A stretch of 64,000 nt of DNA from an uncultured Aeromonadaceae bacterium (GCA_945957385.1 CAMFKP010000005.1:1-64000), one strand, 5' to 3'. Positions 8,442 to 17,944 are shown, numbered from the stretch's first letter. Numbers and translations are program-made. Notes: generated from the sequence alone by a model not told the origin.

Positions 8442-9731
8442 TTAGTGCTTCTGCTCACGTGCGATCGCGCGATAGCCGATGTCACTGCGATAGAAGAGCC
8501 CATCCCAGCTCACCTGACGAGCCAGCTCGTAAGCCTTCTGCTGGGCTTCCAGCACGCTGTGACCGAGCGCCGTGGCACACAATACGCGTCCGCCGGCGGT
8601 CACCACCTGGCCATCCTGTTCGGCAGTCCCGGCCTGGAACAGTTTGACGTCGACATTGTTGCCGGCGTCCAGACCCGAAATGACGTCGCCCTTTTGCGGC
8701 TCGTCCGGGTAGTTGGCCGCGGCCAGCACCACGCCGACGGCGGCGCGGGTGTCGTAGCGGGCTTCTTTCTTATCCAGCTCACCGGCACAGGCGGCGAGGC
8801 ACAGCTCCACCAGATCGGATTGCATACGCAGCATGATCGGTTGGGTTTCCGGATCGCCGAAGCGGCAGTTGAACTCGATCACCTTGGGGTTGCCCGCCGC
8901 GTCGATCATCAGGCCCGCGTAGAGGAAACCGGTGTAGACGTTGCCCTCTGCGGCCATGCCCTGCACTGTGGGCATGATGATGCGTTCCATCACGCGCTGG
9001 TGGATCTCGGGCGTGACGACCGGCGCCGGCGAGTAGGCACCCATGCCGCCGGTGTTCGGACCGGTATCACCGTCACCAACCCGCTTGTGATCCTGGCTGG
9101 TGGCCATCGGCAGCACGTTCTTGCCATCGACCATGACGATGAACGACGCCTCTTCACCGTCGAGGAACTCTTCGATGACCACGCGGCTGCCCGCTTCGCC
9201 GAAGGCGTTGCCGGAGAGCATGTCGCGCACCGCGTCTTCAGCCTCCTGTAGCGTCATCGCGACGATTACCCCCTTGCCGGCAGCCAGGCCATCGGCCTTG
9301 ACGACGATCGGGGCACCCTTCTCACGCAGGTAGGCCAGTGCGGGCTCCACTGCGGTAAAGTTCTGGTACTCGGCGGTCGGGATCTGCTGGCGGGCGAGGA
9401 AATCCTTGGTAAAGGCTTTGGAGCCTTCGAGTTGGGCGGCGGCCTGGGTCGGTCCGAAAATGGTCAGGCCGGCGGCGCGGAAGGCGTCGACGACACCGAT
9501 CACCAGCGGGGCCTCCGGGCCGACAATGGTCAGACCAATTTGTTCTTGCTGCGCAAACGCGACCAGCGCCGCGATATCGGTGGCGCTGATGGCAACATTC
9601 TGCACCTTGGCTTCGCGGGCGGTTCCCGGATTACCCGGCGCCACGAACACCTGTTCGGTCAATGGGGATTGGGCGGCCTTCCAGGCCAGGGCGTGTTCAC
9701 GACCACCGTTACCGATCACCAGTACTTTCAT
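8442..9731 (-). CDS. purD: Phosphoribosylamine-glycine ligase (GARS)
   Basis: Second step of de novo purine synthesis: ATP-dependent joining of glycine to phosphoribosylamine in the cytoplasm. At 429 residues it matches E. coli PurD. The N-terminal glycine-rich start MKVLVIGNGGREHALAWK, the GPEAPLV motif, the ATP-grasp region (IVVKADGLAAGKGV; MGAYSPAPV; EFNCRFGDPETQ) and the small C-terminal domain are all present. It follows purH in the same direction with a 113-base gap that contains a GC hairpin, so the two probably share a transcript. Confidence 0.95.
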   Translation of the reverse strand: MKVLVIGNGGREHALAWKAAQSPLTEQVFVAPGNPGTAREAKVQNVAISATDIAALVAFAQQEQIGLTIVGPEAPLVIGVVDAFRAAGLTIFGPTQAAAQLEGSKAFTKDFLARQQIPTAEYQNFTAVEPALAYLREKGAPIVVKADGLAAGKGVIVAMTLQEAEDAVRDMLSGNAFGEAGSRVVIEEFLDGEEASFIVMVDGKNVLPMATSQDHKRVGDGDTGPNTGGMGAYSPAPVVTPEIHQRVMERIIMPTVQGMAAEGNVYTGFLYAGLMIDAAGNPKVIEFNCRFGDPETQPIMLRMQSDLVELCLAACAGELDKKEARYDTRAAVGVVLAAANYPDEPQKGDVISGLDAGNNVDVKLFQAGTAEQDGQVVTAGGRVLCATALGHSVLEAQQKAYELARQVSWDGLFYRSDIGYRAIAREQKH

Positions 9732-9817
9732 CTATTCCATCCTCTGGTCGGGGCGAGGCCCCGGCGAAAAAAAGGGGGATGCGTCGGCATCCGCGCTCTC
9801 AATGGCTGTGCAACAGA

Positions 9818-9837
9818 AGGCCGCCCGCAGGCGGCCT
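9818..9837 (-). other. GC hairpin between purH and purD
   Basis: AGGCCGCCCGCAGGCGGCCT forms an 8-10 bp stem, followed on the minus strand by TTCTGTTG. The T-run is poor, so it is more likely a partial terminator or an RNA-stability hairpin than a full stop. Confidence 0.5.
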
Positions 9838-9844
9838 GTCATGA

Positions 9845-11437
9845 TTAATGGCGGAAGTGGCGCATGCCGGTAAACACCATCACCATGCCGTGTTCGTCGG
9901 CGGCGTCGATCACCTCCTGATCGCGCATCGAGCCACCCGGCTGGATGACACAACGCACGCCCGCAGCGGCGGCGGCATCGATGCCGTCGCGGAACGGGAA
10001 GAAGGCGTCGGAGGCCATGCAGGAGCCTTCGACCTTGAGCCCTTCATCGGCGGCCTTGATGCCGGCGATCTTCGCGGAGTAGACACGGCTCATCTGGCCG
10101 GCGCCGATGCCAATGGTCTGACCGTTTTGGGTATAGACGATGGCGTTGGACTTGACGAACTTGCCGACCTTCCAGCAGAACAGCAGCTCTTCGAGCTCCT
10201 TCTCGGTGGGCTGGCGCTTGCTGACCACCTTGAGGTCGCGCAGGCTGACCATGCCCTGGTCGCGATCCTGCACCAGCAGGCCGCCGTTGACGCGCTTGAC
10301 GTCGACTGCGTTGCTCTTGTGAGTCCAGAAACCGCACTCCAGCAGGCGTACGTTGGCCTTCTTGGCTACGGCGGCGCGGGCCTCTGCGGACACTGCCGGG
10401 GCGATGATCACCTCGACAAACTGACGGCTGACGATGGCTTCGGCAGTGGCGCCGTCCAGCTCGCGGTTGAAGGCGATGATGCCACCAAACGCCGAGGTCG
10501 GATCGGTCTGGTAGGCGCGATCGTAGGCTTGCAGAATGTCGTCACCGAGCGCCACGCCGCACGGATTGGCGTGCTTGACGATGACACAGGCCGGCTCGAT
10601 GAACTCCTTGACACACTCCAGCGCCGCATCGGTATCGGCGATGTTGTTGTAGGAGAGCGCCTTGCCTTGCAGCTGGGTGGCGGTGGCGACCGAGGCCTCC
10701 TGCACGTCGGCTTCGACATAGAACGCAGCGGCCTGATGGGCGTTTTCGCCGTAGCGCATGTCCTGCTTCTTGATGAACTGGAAGTTGATGGTGCGCGGGA
10801 ACTTGGAGCCTTCGCTGGCCTCGTCGGTGACGCCATAGCTGGGCACCTTGGTGCCGAAGTAGTTGGCGATCATGCCATCGTAGGCGGCGGTGTGTTCGAA
10901 CGCGGCGATGGCCAGATCGAAACGGGTGGCATAGCTCAGCGAGTTGGCGTTGCTGTCCATTTCGGCGATCACGCGGTCGTAGTCACGGGCGTTGACGACG
11001 ATGGTGACATCCTTGTGGTTCTTGGCCGCGGAACGCACCATGGTCGGGCCGCCGATGTCGATGTTCTCGATGGCGTCGGCCAGCGAGCAATCCGGCTTGG
11101 CGACGGTGGCGGCGAACGGATACAGGTTGACGGCCACCAGATCGATCGGGCTGATGCCATGTTCGGCCATGATGCCGTCATCGGTGCCGCGACGGCCGAG
11201 GATGCCGCCATGAACCTTAGGGTGCAGGGTCTTGACGCGGCCATCCATCATTTCCGGGAAGCCGGTGTAATCGGAGACTTCGGTTACCGGCAGGCCAGCA
11301 TCGGCCAGCAGGCGAGCGGTTCCGCCGGTGGAGAGCAGTTCTACGCCACGAGCCTGCAGGGCGCGGGCAAACTCCACAATGCCGGTCTTGTCTGAGACGC
11401 TCAGCAGGGCGCGGCGGATCGGTCGAGTGTTTTCCAT
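9845..11437 (-). CDS. purH: Bifunctional AICAR transformylase / IMP cyclohydrolase
   Basis: Last two steps of IMP synthesis: formyl transfer to AICAR, then ring closure. The N-terminal MGS-like cyclohydrolase domain (residues 1-200) starts [20 protein letters not shown]; the transformylase domain has [16 protein letters not shown] and the catalytic KHANPCGVA. Start ATG 11437 (MENTRPIRR) gives 530 residues, the E. coli length; an upstream in-frame ATG at 11575 would add an Arg/Pro-rich stretch with no family support. It is the first gene of purH-purD. A PurR-type box lies 190 bases upstream. Confidence 0.95.
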   Translation of the reverse strand: MENTRPIRRALLSVSDKTGIVEFARALQARGVELLSTGGTARLLADAGLPVTEVSDYTGFPEMMDGRVKTLHPKVHGGILGRRGTDDGIMAEHGISPIDLVAVNLYPFAATVAKPDCSLADAIENIDIGGPTMVRSAAKNHKDVTIVVNARDYDRVIAEMDSNANSLSYATRFDLAIAAFEHTAAYDGMIANYFGTKVPSYGVTDEASEGSKFPRTINFQFIKKQDMRYGENAHQAAAFYVEADVQEASVATATQLQGKALSYNNIADTDAALECVKEFIEPACVIVKHANPCGVALGDDILQAYDRAYQTDPTSAFGGIIAFNRELDGATAEAIVSRQFVEVIIAPAVSAEARAAVAKKANVRLLECGFWTHKSNAVDVKRVNGGLLVQDRDQGMVSLRDLKVVSKRQPTEKELEELLFCWKVGKFVKSNAIVYTQNGQTIGIGAGQMSRVYSAKIAGIKAADEGLKVEGSCMASDAFFPFRDGIDAAAAAGVRCVIQPGGSMRDQEVIDAADEHGMVMVFTGMRHFRH

Positions 11438-11628
11438 CTCTTCGGTGTCCTCTAAAGGTTCCAGGGGGTGTTCGCAAAGCGCGCTCGCCAATGGGCTGGC
11501 GGAGTGCGCTTTGCCAAACGCCCCTGTCTGTGGTGGCCATCCTGGCCGGCTCGGGTGGGCGCGTATTCTACACAAAAGTGTGATGGCTGGCGATGTTTTT
11601 GCATGGCGCGGCGCCAGTGCTGGTGCGG

Positions 11629-11644
11629 CAGGAAACGTTTGTCT
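11629..11644 (-). promoter_or_regulatory. Candidate PurR box upstream of purH
   Basis: On the minus strand AGACAAACGTTTCCTG keeps the CAAACGTTT core of PurR operators (ACGCAAACGTTTNC). Position and target fit purine repression of purHD. Confidence 0.55.
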
Positions 11645-11706
11645 GCAAGCGCCTGATTTGCCGTGATTTCACTGGCCACACGCCGCCCGCTGGCGCGGGG
11701 ACAGGG

Positions 11707-11794
11707 GGTGGCACGAACGTGATTCCACGCCCAAACCACTGTCTGGAAAACGTGATTATTAAGTTTGATTTAATAATCGCGGGGTCTGGGCGGG
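11707..11794. repeat. 88-bp direct repeat, copy 1
   Basis: First copy of a unit repeated with a 105-bp period. It contains GGTGGCACG, GTGATTCCACG, GTCTGGAAAACG and the dyad GATTATTAA-GTTTGAT-TTAATAATC. It lies between purH and the parR-like gene, where no gene is seen from 11438 to 12014. Confidence 0.88.
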
Positions 11795-11811
11795 ACAGGC
11801 CTGGTTAGCGG

Positions 11812-11899
11812 GGTGGCACGAGCGTGATTCCACGCTCAAAGCAGCGTCTGGAAAACGCGATTATTAAGTTTGATTTAATAATCGCGGGGTCTGTGCGGG
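11812..11899. repeat. 88-bp direct repeat, copy 2, with 12-bp perfect hairpin
   Basis: Second copy, differing from the first at only a few positions. CGCGATTATTAA (11856-11867) pairs perfectly with TTAATAATCGCG (11875-11886) around a 7-base loop. A second dyad GAGCGTG-ATTC-CACGCTC is at 11820-11837. A truncated third start, GGCGGCACGGGCGTG, is at 11955-11969. It could be a partition site, a regulatory repeat or a small RNA gene; the sequence alone does not decide. Confidence 0.88.
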
Positions 11900-11976
11900 T
11901 TCTGTGCGGGGAGAGATGCGGCCCGCGGGGGCGGCAAGGGCGCGGAGCAGGGGGGCGGCACGGGCGTGCAAAACAG

Positions 11977-12004
11977 CCCCAGCCAGTCGGCAGACTGGCT
12001 GGGG
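11977..12004 (-). terminator. GC-rich hairpin after the parM-parR pair
   Basis: CCCCAGCCAGTC-GGCA-GACTGGCTGGGG, a perfect 12-bp stem starting 10 bases past the parR stop. On the minus strand it is followed by TGTTTTGCACG, a weak T-run. Confidence 0.65.
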
Positions 12005-12014
12005 CGCGGCTGGC

Positions 12015-12728
12015 TCAGAACAGCCCTTTTTGCTTGATGCGGCGCAGCCGCTCCGGATCGGGCGCGACGTCGCTGAGGGTCGCGGTTTGCGGGCCACTCT
12101 GGCTGGCGGCGGGGCTCGGGCTGCCTGACGCCTCGCCGGCACGGCCGCTGGCCGCCGGGGCGGCGCGCAGGCGCTGCAACTGCAGGCTCTGGGCCTCGGC
12201 CAGCTGGCGCAACTGCTGCATCTGTTCCTGCATCTGCGCCATCTGTTGTTGCTGCTGTTGCCACTGCAGCTGCAGTGCCTCGGGCAGCGCACTGCTATCC
12301 ACGCTGGTGGGCGCCGCCGGCGCCTCGCTTTGTTCCTGCAGCGTGCGTTGCAACCACTGCTGCAGCGCTTCCAGCTGGGCGCTGACCTGGGCATCGGCGC
12401 TTGCGGCCGGCGCCGTGGCTTCTGCTTGCCACAGGCCGCAGATCTCGAGCTGTTGCAGCAGGCTGTCGATGCGCGCCTCGGGCTCCTCGTTGGCCAGCGC
12501 CAGCGAGCGGCATAAGCGCGGGCTCAGTTGATAGAGAAACAGCCCGGCCATGTAGATGTCGCGGTGGAACAGGCGTACCAGCATGTCCAGATCGGCGCGT
12601 TCGCTGTGGCTCTGCTTGGCTTGCCGATACCACTGCTGCAACACCGCCACGGCGCGGCGATCCGCTTCCGAGGTTTCCGGATTGACGTACAGCGTCAGGT
12701 TGAGTTTGCGGGCGCCGCCGTTACTCAT
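12015..12728 (-). CDS. parR: ParR-like adaptor of an actin-like partition system
   Basis: Probable DNA-binding partner of the ParM-like protein. Residues 8-30 (KLNLTLYVNPETSEADRRAV) resemble the beta strand and first helix of the ParR ribbon-helix-helix, and HRDIYMAGLFLYQLSPR parallels the second helix of plasmid R1 ParR. Residues 125-185 are Gln/Leu-rich and look coiled-coil; the end DPERLRRIKQKGLF is a short basic tail like the ParM-contacting tail of ParR. At 237 residues it is twice the plasmid length. Its start overlaps the parM end by 8 bases, so the two are coupled. Identification rests on context and motif shape, not strong identity. Confidence 0.7.
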   Translation of the reverse strand: MSNGGARKLNLTLYVNPETSEADRRAVAVLQQWYRQAKQSHSERADLDMLVRLFHRDIYMAGLFLYQLSPRLCRSLALANEEPEARIDSLLQQLEICGLWQAEATAPAASADAQVSAQLEALQQWLQRTLQEQSEAPAAPTSVDSSALPEALQLQWQQQQQQMAQMQEQMQQLRQLAEAQSLQLQRLRAAPAASGRAGEASGSPSPAASQSGPQTATLSDVAPDPERLRRIKQKGLF

Positions 12729-13767
12729 CCCCGACCTCGAGCAGAACCGGGCTTTCGATCTCGACGCTGGTATCCTCGGCGTGATACAGGCAGATCTCGC
12801 GTGACAGCGCGCTTTGCGGGTTGTCGATCAGCACGACGCGATCGCCCAGCGTGGCATAGGCTTCGCGGATCGCATCTTCGATCAGCGGCGCGCCGCCGCC
12901 CACCAGATAGACGCGGTTCGGATGCTTGGCGAACTTCTTCGCCTCATAGGCCACCTGATCGCCCAGTTCGCGGATGCGGGTCTCGATCTTGTCGAGGATC
13001 GCCGGGATCTTGCTCTCGTCGTTGACGATGCTCTGCACGAAGTCGAGATCGTGGCGGCGCTTGATCAGCTCGTTGGCCACCAGGTAGCTGGAGTCGCTGT
13101 CGGCGGCGGCCAGCGCCTTGCGCGCGACATCGGTCACCATGGAGACGCCAATCTCGTTGTTGCCGTAGATGGCCGACACGTCGTCAAACTCGCCGACGAT
13201 GATACCCATGTCCAGCGTGGTGCCACCGCAGTCGATCACCAGGGACTTGGTAAACTCGTTGCAGTTGGCGTTCAGCAGATGGGACAGCGCCGCCGGCAGG
13301 CTCTCCGGCATCACTTCGACATGCACAATCTTGAACAGCTCGCCCTTGTTCAGGCTGATGTCGCGCATCAGGTTGCGGCGCTTGGCCTCGATGCGCGCCT
13401 CGTTCTTCTGGCAATCATCCGGGTGGTAGTACTCGGTGATCGGCAGGGTCACCACTATGCTGACCGGTTGCGGCGGCAGTCCGGTCTGCAGCAGTGCATG
13501 GTGCACCGCCAGCAGGTTCAGATCGTCGTACTGGTACTCGATGTGGGTGGTCGAGAGCGCCTTGTCCGACGTGGCATCATAGGTGTATTTGGTGGTGCCA
13601 ATCGTGTAGTTGTACACCTTCTGGCCACGCAGCAGCGCGGCACTCTTCCAGTCCTTGCGAAACGAGTTCGGCGAGACGATGGTCTTCAGGCTGCCGTGCT
13701 CGATCCAGCTGACCTTGACGTTGGTGGAGCCATCATCGATGGCAAGTTTCATCTGTGATACCGACAT
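12721..13767 (-). CDS. parM: ParM/StbA-like actin-type filament ATPase
   Basis: Actin-like ATPase related to plasmid R1 ParM, whose filaments push plasmid copies apart. It shows MKLAIDDGSTNVKVSW (phosphate 1), AVHHALLQTGLP, VTLPITEYY, VMPESLPAAL, LVIDCGGTTLDMG (phosphate 2) and YLVGGGAPLIEDA (adenosine motif), all close to ParM. ATG 13767, with AGAGGA upstream, gives 348 residues; an in-frame ATG at 13818 would add 17 unlike residues. Overlaps parR. No plasmid or phage gene is visible near it; its neighbours are purH and phoH, so it appears fixed in the chromosome. Confidence 0.88.
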   Translation of the reverse strand: MSVSQMKLAIDDGSTNVKVSWIEHGSLKTIVSPNSFRKDWKSAALLRGQKVYNYTIGTTKYTYDATSDKALSTTHIEYQYDDLNLLAVHHALLQTGLPPQPVSIVVTLPITEYYHPDDCQKNEARIEAKRRNLMRDISLNKGELFKIVHVEVMPESLPAALSHLLNANCNEFTKSLVIDCGGTTLDMGIIVGEFDDVSAIYGNNEIGVSMVTDVARKALAAADSDSSYLVANELIKRRHDLDFVQSIVNDESKIPAILDKIETRIRELGDQVAYEAKKFAKHPNRVYLVGGGAPLIEDAIREAYATLGDRVVLIDNPQSALSREICLYHAEDTSVEIESPVLLEVGDE

Positions 13768-14142
13768 GGAGCAATCCTCTGACACGCAGCGCGGCGCCAG
13801 CACGATATGCGCTGGCAAAGTCGCGGCTATTTTATTGTTTAAGTGATTGTTTTTAAATCATAAAATGACTGAAATCTGCTTCCGCATCGGTGTAGCGATC
13901 GGAAGCTGAGCTTCCGCTTTTGGCGTGCTGCTGCAGGGTGCAAATGGTGGCGCTGGCGGGCAACTCATTGCCGGCTAAGGTTTTTTTTGCTGGCTGGCTC
14001 GCAAACGGCGGCAGACGGCGGTTGCAGCCCGGTCAACAACGGGTGTACGGTGGAATCGAGTCATAGTCCTGTCATCCGGCTGTGGTGTAACTGTCATCGG
14101 AACGTCATTGACCGGATCCGCGACCAACCAGGGAGGCTGCCT
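13768..14142. promoter_or_regulatory. Divergent region between parM and the phoH-like gene
   Basis: No gene is seen. AT-rich sequence (13830-13870) is placed as a parM promoter. GCTTCCGC occurs at 13878-13885 and 13910-13917, with an inverted copy between them (CGGAAGC-TGA-GCTTCCG dyad at 13900-13916), which could be a ParR or other regulator site. Confidence 0.35.
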
Positions 14143-15525
14143 ATGGAGAGCGACGATCGTAAGCTGTTTGTCCTCGACACCAATGTTCTGCTCCACGAAC
14201 CCCTCGCCATTTACTCTTTTCAGGAACACGACGTCATCATCCCGATGACGGTGCTGGAAGAGCTCGACAACATCAAGGATCGCCAGAAGGATGTCAGCCG
14301 CGAAGCGCGGGTGGCGATCCGTACCCTGGAGGATGTGTTTCGCGAGGCCACTCCCGAACAGATTGCCGAAGGGGTCTGGCTGGGACAGCGGGGTGGCGAG
14401 CACAGTACCGGACGGTTGGCGATTTTTGCCGACCACAACCTGCCGGAAGGCGAAGCGGTATTCACCAACAAGGAGAATGACAACCGCATCATCAATGCGG
14501 CGCTCTACCTGCAAAAGAGTCATCCCGAACGCCAGGTGGTGCTGGTGACCAAAGACATCAACATGCGTCTGAAGGCCAAGGGCACCGGTCTCAAGCATGT
14601 GGAGGATTACCGTACCGATCAGCTGATCGACGACATTCGCCTGCTGGCCAAGGGGTTCCAGCGTCTGGAGGGCGACTTCTGGGAGCGGGTCGGCGAGGTC
14701 GATACCACCAGCAGCGGGCGCGATGTCTACCACTGGGTGGCCGAAGAAAAGGTCCCCGATACTCACATCAACCAGTATCTGCTGGACGAGCAGGAGCAGT
14801 TTGCCGGCCGCGTGCAGGGGCGCGACAACGGCCGGTTGCAGATCAAGGATATTGGCCGCGAACGCCTGATGGGGCGCCATGCCTGGGGGGTGCATCCGAA
14901 GAACATCTACCAGGCGATGGCACTGGATGCGCTGCTCGATCCGACGCTGGATCTGGTGATCCTGACCGGCCCGGCGGGCTGCGGCAAGACCCTGCTGGCG
15001 ATGGCCGCGGCACTGGAGCTGGTGATTGAGCGTGGCATCTACGAGCGCATCATCGTCACGCGCAACACACCGGAGATCGCCGAAAGCATCGGTTTCCTGC
15101 CCGGCACCGAAGAGGAGAAGATGATGCCGTGGCTGGCGGCAGTGACCGATACGCTGGAGGTGCTGCACAAGCATGATGTCAGCAAGGAGGGGTCGCTGCA
15201 GTACATCATGGAGAAGGCCAACATCCAGTTCAAATCGGTCAACTTCATGCGCGGCCGTAGCCTGCAGAACACCTTCGTGCTGCTCGACGAGTGCCAGAAC
15301 CTGACACCATCGCAGCTCAAGACCATCATCACCCGCTGTGGTGAGGGCACCAAGCTGGTCTGTTCCGGCAACCTGGCGCAGATCGATTCCACTTACCTGA
15401 CGCCGGTGACATCCGGCCTGACCTATATCGTCGAACGCTTCAAGGATTTCGAAGGCAGCGCCAACATCTACCTCAACGGCGTGATCCGCAGCCGTCTGGC
15501 GTCGTTTGCCGAGGAGAATCTCTGA
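14143..15525 (+). CDS. PIN-domain/PhoH-type ATPase (PhoH2-like)
   Basis: Fusion of a PIN nuclease domain (residues 5-140) and a PhoH P-loop ATPase (residues 240-450), 460 residues. PIN acidic residues are visible in FVLDTNVLLHEP, VLEELDNIKD, FADHNLP and VTKDINMR. PhoH motifs are GPAGCGKTLLAM (near 276-287), FVLLDECQN (Walker B, near 378) and the trailing CSGNLAQID. Homologues in mycobacteria (PhoH2) are RNA helicase/nucleases; that role is inferred here. Start ATG 14143 follows GGGAGG; the frame is open further upstream but without similarity. It is followed by a strong terminator. Confidence 0.88.
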   Translation: MESDDRKLFVLDTNVLLHEPLAIYSFQEHDVIIPMTVLEELDNIKDRQKDVSREARVAIRTLEDVFREATPEQIAEGVWLGQRGGEHSTGRLAIFADHNLPEGEAVFTNKENDNRIINAALYLQKSHPERQVVLVTKDINMRLKAKGTGLKHVEDYRTDQLIDDIRLLAKGFQRLEGDFWERVGEVDTTSSGRDVYHWVAEEKVPDTHINQYLLDEQEQFAGRVQGRDNGRLQIKDIGRERLMGRHAWGVHPKNIYQAMALDALLDPTLDLVILTGPAGCGKTLLAMAAALELVIERGIYERIIVTRNTPEIAESIGFLPGTEEEKMMPWLAAVTDTLEVLHKHDVSKEGSLQYIMEKANIQFKSVNFMRGRSLQNTFVLLDECQNLTPSQLKTIITRCGEGTKLVCSGNLAQIDSTYLTPVTSGLTYIVERFKDFEGSANIYLNGVIRSRLASFAEENL

Positions 15526-15578
15526 CCACCACTGCGTGCGGCGGCGGGCATCCAGCACGCTGTCGCCTTCACAACTCA

Positions 15579-15600
15579 GGGGGCCTGCGGGCCCCCTTCG
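15579..15600 (+). terminator. Terminator of the phoH-like gene
   Basis: Stem GGGGGCC-TGCG-GGCCCCC followed by TTCGTCT. It also lies just beyond the thiQ stop on the other strand. Confidence 0.7.
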
Positions 15601-15612
15601 TCTGATGGCGCC

Positions 15613-16323
15613 CTAGCTAGCGCCGGTGTCGTGTCCCAGATAGCGGCGCAGCGCCCCATGTTCCGGCGTATCCAGTGCGCTGGCTGCGCCACAGAACACG
15701 ATGCGCCCTTGCTCCAGCAGCGCCAGCCGGTCGGCGACGTCGCGGGCTTCCTGCGGATGGTGCGAGATCAGCAGCACGCCAATCCCTTCGTCCCGGGTCA
15801 GGCGGTGGATCTCGCGTAACAGCTCCTGGCGCAGCGCCGGGTCGAGTGCCGAGAACGGCTCGTCGAGCAGCAACAGCGGCCGTTGGCGTACCAGGGAGCG
15901 CGCCAGCGCCACCCGTTGTTGCTGGCCACCGGAAAGCTGCGGCGGCAGGCTGGCGAGGCGATCGCCCAACCCCATGCGTGCCGCCGCTTGCGCGACCTGC
16001 TGGCGCTGGGCGTGACTCAGGCGCAGCGTCGGACTCAATCCCAGACCGATGTTCTGTGCCACCGTCAGGTGGTCAAACAGGTTGTCGCTCTGGAACAGCG
16101 TGGTGAACGGGCGCTGGGCCGGTGGCAACGCCAGCAACGACTGCCCCTGCCAGCTCAGCGAGCCCCGCTGCGGGGTGGCAAAACCGGCCAGCAGATCCAG
16201 CAACGTGCTCTTGCCGGCACCGCTGGGACCTACCAGCACCAGTAATTCGCCAGGTTGCAACGTCAACGAGAAGCGGAAGGTCTCGTCGCCGCGTTGCAGC
16301 ATCAGATCTTCACAGATCAGCAT
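15613..16323 (-). CDS. thiQ: Thiamine/TPP ABC importer ATPase
   Basis: ATP-binding subunit of the thiamine transporter, 236 residues. Walker A GPSGAGKST, signature LSGGQQQRVALARSL, Walker B LLLLDEPFSALD and switch ISHHP are intact. Start ATG 16323 lies inside the end of thiP (14-base overlap), which indicates translational coupling; the longer frame to 16500 only covers thiP in another frame. Last gene of thiBPQ. Confidence 0.92.
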   Translation of the reverse strand: MLICEDLMLQRGDETFRFSLTLQPGELLVLVGPSGAGKSTLLDLLAGFATPQRGSLSWQGQSLLALPPAQRPFTTLFQSDNLFDHLTVAQNIGLGLSPTLRLSHAQRQQVAQAAARMGLGDRLASLPPQLSGGQQQRVALARSLVRQRPLLLLDEPFSALDPALRQELLREIHRLTRDEGIGVLLISHHPQEARDVADRLALLEQGRIVFCGAASALDTPEHGALRRYLGHDTGAS

Positions 16324-17944
16324 CTCGGCCTCCAAACAGCCATTCGACCAGCGACAGCAGGCCGACACATAACAACAGCAGCAACAGCGCCGTGGCGGCG
16401 GCCTGAGACAGGTGATAGCTACCCAGCTGCTGGAACAGCAACCAGGGCAGGGTTTGCAGCTCGGCGCTACCAAACATCGCCACCGCGCCGAGGTCGCCAA
16501 GCGAGAAGATCAACGCCAGCGCCAGCGCACGGCCGAGGGCCTGGCGCAACAGCGGCCACTCCAGATAACGCCAGCGTGCCCAACCCTGCAGGCCGAGACT
16601 GACCGCCAGGCGTTCATAACGCAGCACCGCTTGCTGCAGCGCCGGTTGCAGGCAGCGCAGCGTATAGGGCAGGCTGGCCAGCGCATTGAGCAGCATCACC
16701 AGCCAGAAACCGAGGCCAAACAGGTTGGCATAGGGGCGCAGCAGGATGAACAGCCCGGTGCTGAGCACTGCGGTAGGCACCAGCAGGATCAGCGAGCCGC
16801 TCGACTCCAGCAGCTGTGCCAGCTGGGGGCGTCCGAGCCGCAGTCGCAGGTGGCGGCTGCTGAACAACAACAGCAGGCTGAGCAGCACCGCCAGCGAGGC
16901 GGCACCGGCACCGATCTGCAACGAGGTGGCCAGCGCGCGCCACAGCGCCGGCATCAGCAGCGCCTGCCACAGCCCCGGATGCAGGCCGCTGCTGACGATG
17001 GCCAGCAACGGCGGCACAAACAGCAACAGTTCCAGCAGCAGGGCGCCCCCATCCATGAGCCGTCCGCCCAGGGTGTGACGATCCGGCCGCCACACGCCGC
17101 CCGGGGTGCGGCTGGCACGTGGCGGCGGCAGCTGGCTCTGGTGGTGCCACAACAAGGCCAGCGCCCCGAGCAGCAGGTGCCACAACGCCAGCTGGGCCGC
17201 GGTAGCCAGATCGAAATCAAAGCGCAGCGCCTGATAGACGGCCACCTCCAGTGTGGTGGCCGCCGGACCGCCACCGAGCGCCATCACTGTGGTAAAGCTG
17301 GAAAAACAAAGTAGGAAAATCAGGCTCGCCAGTGCCGGCAGCTGGGGGCGCAACGCCGGCCATTCGACGATGCGCCACAGGCTCCAGCCGCGCAGGCCCA
17401 GTTGGCTGGCCAGACGCCATTGCGACTCGGGGATCGCCTCCAGGGCGAACAGCAACCAGCGTGCCGCCAGCGGCAGGTTAAAAAACAGGTGCGCCAGCAA
17501 AATGCCGCTGAGGCCATATAGATAGCTGCCTGGCTGCCAGCCACAGGCCCGCAGCAGCTGGGGTAGCCACCCTTGCTGACCATGCACGGCCACCAGGCCA
17601 AACAACGCAATGATCACCGGCAGTACCAGCGAGATGCCGAACAGTTGCAGCAACAGCTGGCGCCCAGGGAAGCGGCGTCGATGCAGCGCCCGCGCCACCG
17701 GCAACGCCAGCAGTACGCTGAGGAGCATCGACAGCCCGGCTTGCAGCAGGCTAAAGCGCACCACATGGCGCAGATAGGGATCTTGCCACAGTGCGGCGGG
17801 GGCCTCGCCACCGTTCAACAACAGCGCCAGCAAGGGGCCGAGGCCGAGCAGCACCAGCACGCCGAGCGCCAGCGCGCCCGGTCCCCACCATAAACGGGCG
17901 ACCGGAAACCGAAGAGCGAGTGAGCGGCTGGTGGCGGGCGTCAC
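16310..17944 (-). CDS. thiP: Thiamine/TPP ABC importer permease
   Basis: Inner-membrane permease, 544 residues, a duplicated binding-protein-dependent transport domain with about twelve hydrophobic segments, as in E. coli ThiP (536). EAA-type loops are seen near EWPALRPQLPALASLIF and EWPLLRQALGRALAL. It starts with GTG at 17944, directly after the thiB stop with no gap (TAAGTG), so translation is coupled. Confidence 0.92.
   Translation of the reverse strand: MTPATSRSLALRFPVARLWWGPGALALGVLVLLGLGPLLALLLNGGEAPAALWQDPYLRHVVRFSLLQAGLSMLLSVLLALPVARALHRRRFPGRQLLLQLFGISLVLPVIIALFGLVAVHGQQGWLPQLLRACGWQPGSYLYGLSGILLAHLFFNLPLAARWLLFALEAIPESQWRLASQLGLRGWSLWRIVEWPALRPQLPALASLIFLLCFSSFTTVMALGGGPAATTLEVAVYQALRFDFDLATAAQLALWHLLLGALALLWHHQSQLPPPRASRTPGGVWRPDRHTLGGRLMDGGALLLELLLFVPPLLAIVSSGLHPGLWQALLMPALWRALATSLQIGAGAASLAVLLSLLLLFSSRHLRLRLGRPQLAQLLESSGSLILLVPTAVLSTGLFILLRPYANLFGLGFWLVMLLNALASLPYTLRCLQPALQQAVLRYERLAVSLGLQGWARWRYLEWPLLRQALGRALALALIFSLGDLGAVAMFGSAELQTLPWLLFQQLGSYHLSQAAATALLLLLLCVGLLSLVEWLFGGRDADL

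Noticed and set aside
9848-11395. Open frame of 515 codons on the plus strand opposite purH
   Set aside because: Antisense shadow of purH, Gly/Asp/Val/His-rich, no recognisable domain.
13987-14142. Longer N-terminus for the phoH-like protein
   Set aside because: ATG 14143 has a strong ribosome site and begins the PIN domain directly; the upstream part is unlike the family.
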